A stretch of 64,000 bases of DNA from Euglena gracilis (Eukaryota > Euglenida > Euglenophyceae > Euglenales): the NCBI GenBank assembly GCA_039621445.1, contig CP154956.1, positions 65,550,257-65,614,256 of the forward strand, written 5' to 3'. The notes beneath the pieces were generated by a model. The model did no database searches. It saw only the letters and a list, made by a program, of their open reading frames with translations, and was not told where the DNA came from. The position numbers and the translations under genes were made by a program. Positions 63,415-64,000 of the stretch are shown here, piece after piece; position 1 is the stretch's first letter, and each line of letters opens with the position of its first letter.

Positions 63415-64000
63415 CTGCAGGGGCAAACAATAATAATCTGACTGGAGACACGTCAAAATACACTTGACCAATTCCAGCAACTGAATTCCACTTTTTTTTA
63501 GCAGGCGGCATTTCACTGCATGCCCTGACACAATGTTCTGGGACTTTGCGCGGCGACAGAAGGCCTTTGGGAGCACATTTGGTCTGGCAGACAATTTCGG
63601 AAATAACACATTTTCTCGAGATGTTTTTTGAAAAAACGATCTCACCCCGGCGAAATGGCAGAGTTGGAAGTGGGGAGATTGGCTAAACCCAGCCAGTTCG
63701 GACCCCTTGTCAGCTGAATAACTTGGGCCTGGCGGTGACGGGTCAAACGGAAGCGATTCGGAAAGCAAATATCCAGTCGTTCGCGACTGAAATTTTTTTT
63801 TGGGAACGGGGTATGGTGATAATCTGCGGTTTTCATCACCTGCCCAGGGGCGGGAGGGGAGGGGGGTTCCACCCCCCCCTTTTCCCCGGTGGTGAGCTTC
63901 GCTCTGACTCTAAACAGATAAGAGCTCAGCGACCCCCCATCCTATAACCCCCCCCCCCCCGGGCCGAACCACCAAACCGTGACTTATACCCGCCCTGGAG
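63415..64000 (-). other. DVR: DVR intron (continuing out of the window)
   Basis: The preceding DVR exon was looked for on the minus strand and not found, so this is probably intron of at least 586 bp. Contains C-runs (63,950-63,960) and no other recognisable feature. Confidence 0.5.

Overview
The window looks like nuclear DNA of a photosynthetic eukaryote, most likely an alga. The only recognisable host gene is the 3' part of an intron-containing, plant/green-alga-type divinyl chlorophyllide 8-vinyl reductase (DVR) on the minus strand at the right end (about 62,541-63,414, 5' exons outside the window). A TTAGGG-type telomeric tract is present at 59,946-60,053. Mobile elements fill most of the window: Ty3/gypsy chromoviruses, a Ty3-like element carrying a cytosine-5 methyltransferase domain, a LINE with RNase H, a second RT family, TRIM-like LTR elements, tRNA-derived SINEs, a short-TIR DNA transposon and a DIRS/Crypton-type tyrosine recombinase. 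Long G/C homopolymers are very common and many frameshifts fall in them. I do not assign a species; a prasinophyte-like green alga would fit but is unproven.

Layout. 1-17,343 (minus strand): two related chromoviruses in head-to-tail order. Element A (1-about 7,089) has an LTR, a very long coiled-coil/SR-rich gag and a protease, and its pol runs off the left edge. Element B (about 7,090-17,343) has a 5' LTR, gag, protease, RT, RNase H, DDE integrase and chromodomain, with a few stops and frameshifts. 17,344-23,940: no convincing gene; an inverted pair of tRNA-derived SINEs and a tandem 430-bp LTR-like duplication. 23,950-58,620: a nest of elements. An RT gene is split (N half 23,950-24,679; C half 57,185-58,620) by a 32.4-kb segment bounded by about 500-bp inverted repeats. 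Inside lie a 1.7-kb TRIM and a Ty3-like element (gag with an RRM-like fold; pol with DNMT, RT, RNase H, integrase and chromodomain). That Ty3-like element is split by a LINE flanked by exact 316-bp direct repeats. The LINE is split by a chromovirus relative (element C, 42,726-54,256, LTRs about 99% identical, 5-bp target duplication). Element C has lost pol and carries its own passengers: a TRIM flanked by 150-bp repeats, a 2-kb DNA transposon and a 91-bp satellite. 58,621-64,000: unassigned DNA, the telomeric tract abutting a truncated tyrosine recombinase, further unassigned DNA, then DVR.

How it fits together. Element B could once have supplied Gag-Pol to pol-less relatives such as C, which has the same PBS and LTR design. 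The order of nesting gives relative ages: RT gene, then the inverted-repeat unit/Ty3-DNMT element, then the LINE, then element C; but the passengers inside C appear older than C's own insertion. The most notable observations are the methyltransferase-bearing Ty3 pol, the inverted-repeat-bounded 32-kb unit, the long exact duplications flanking two insertions, a covarying hairpin in the chromovirus protease-RT linker with a DNA transposon inserted at its edge, and the telomere-recombinase junction.
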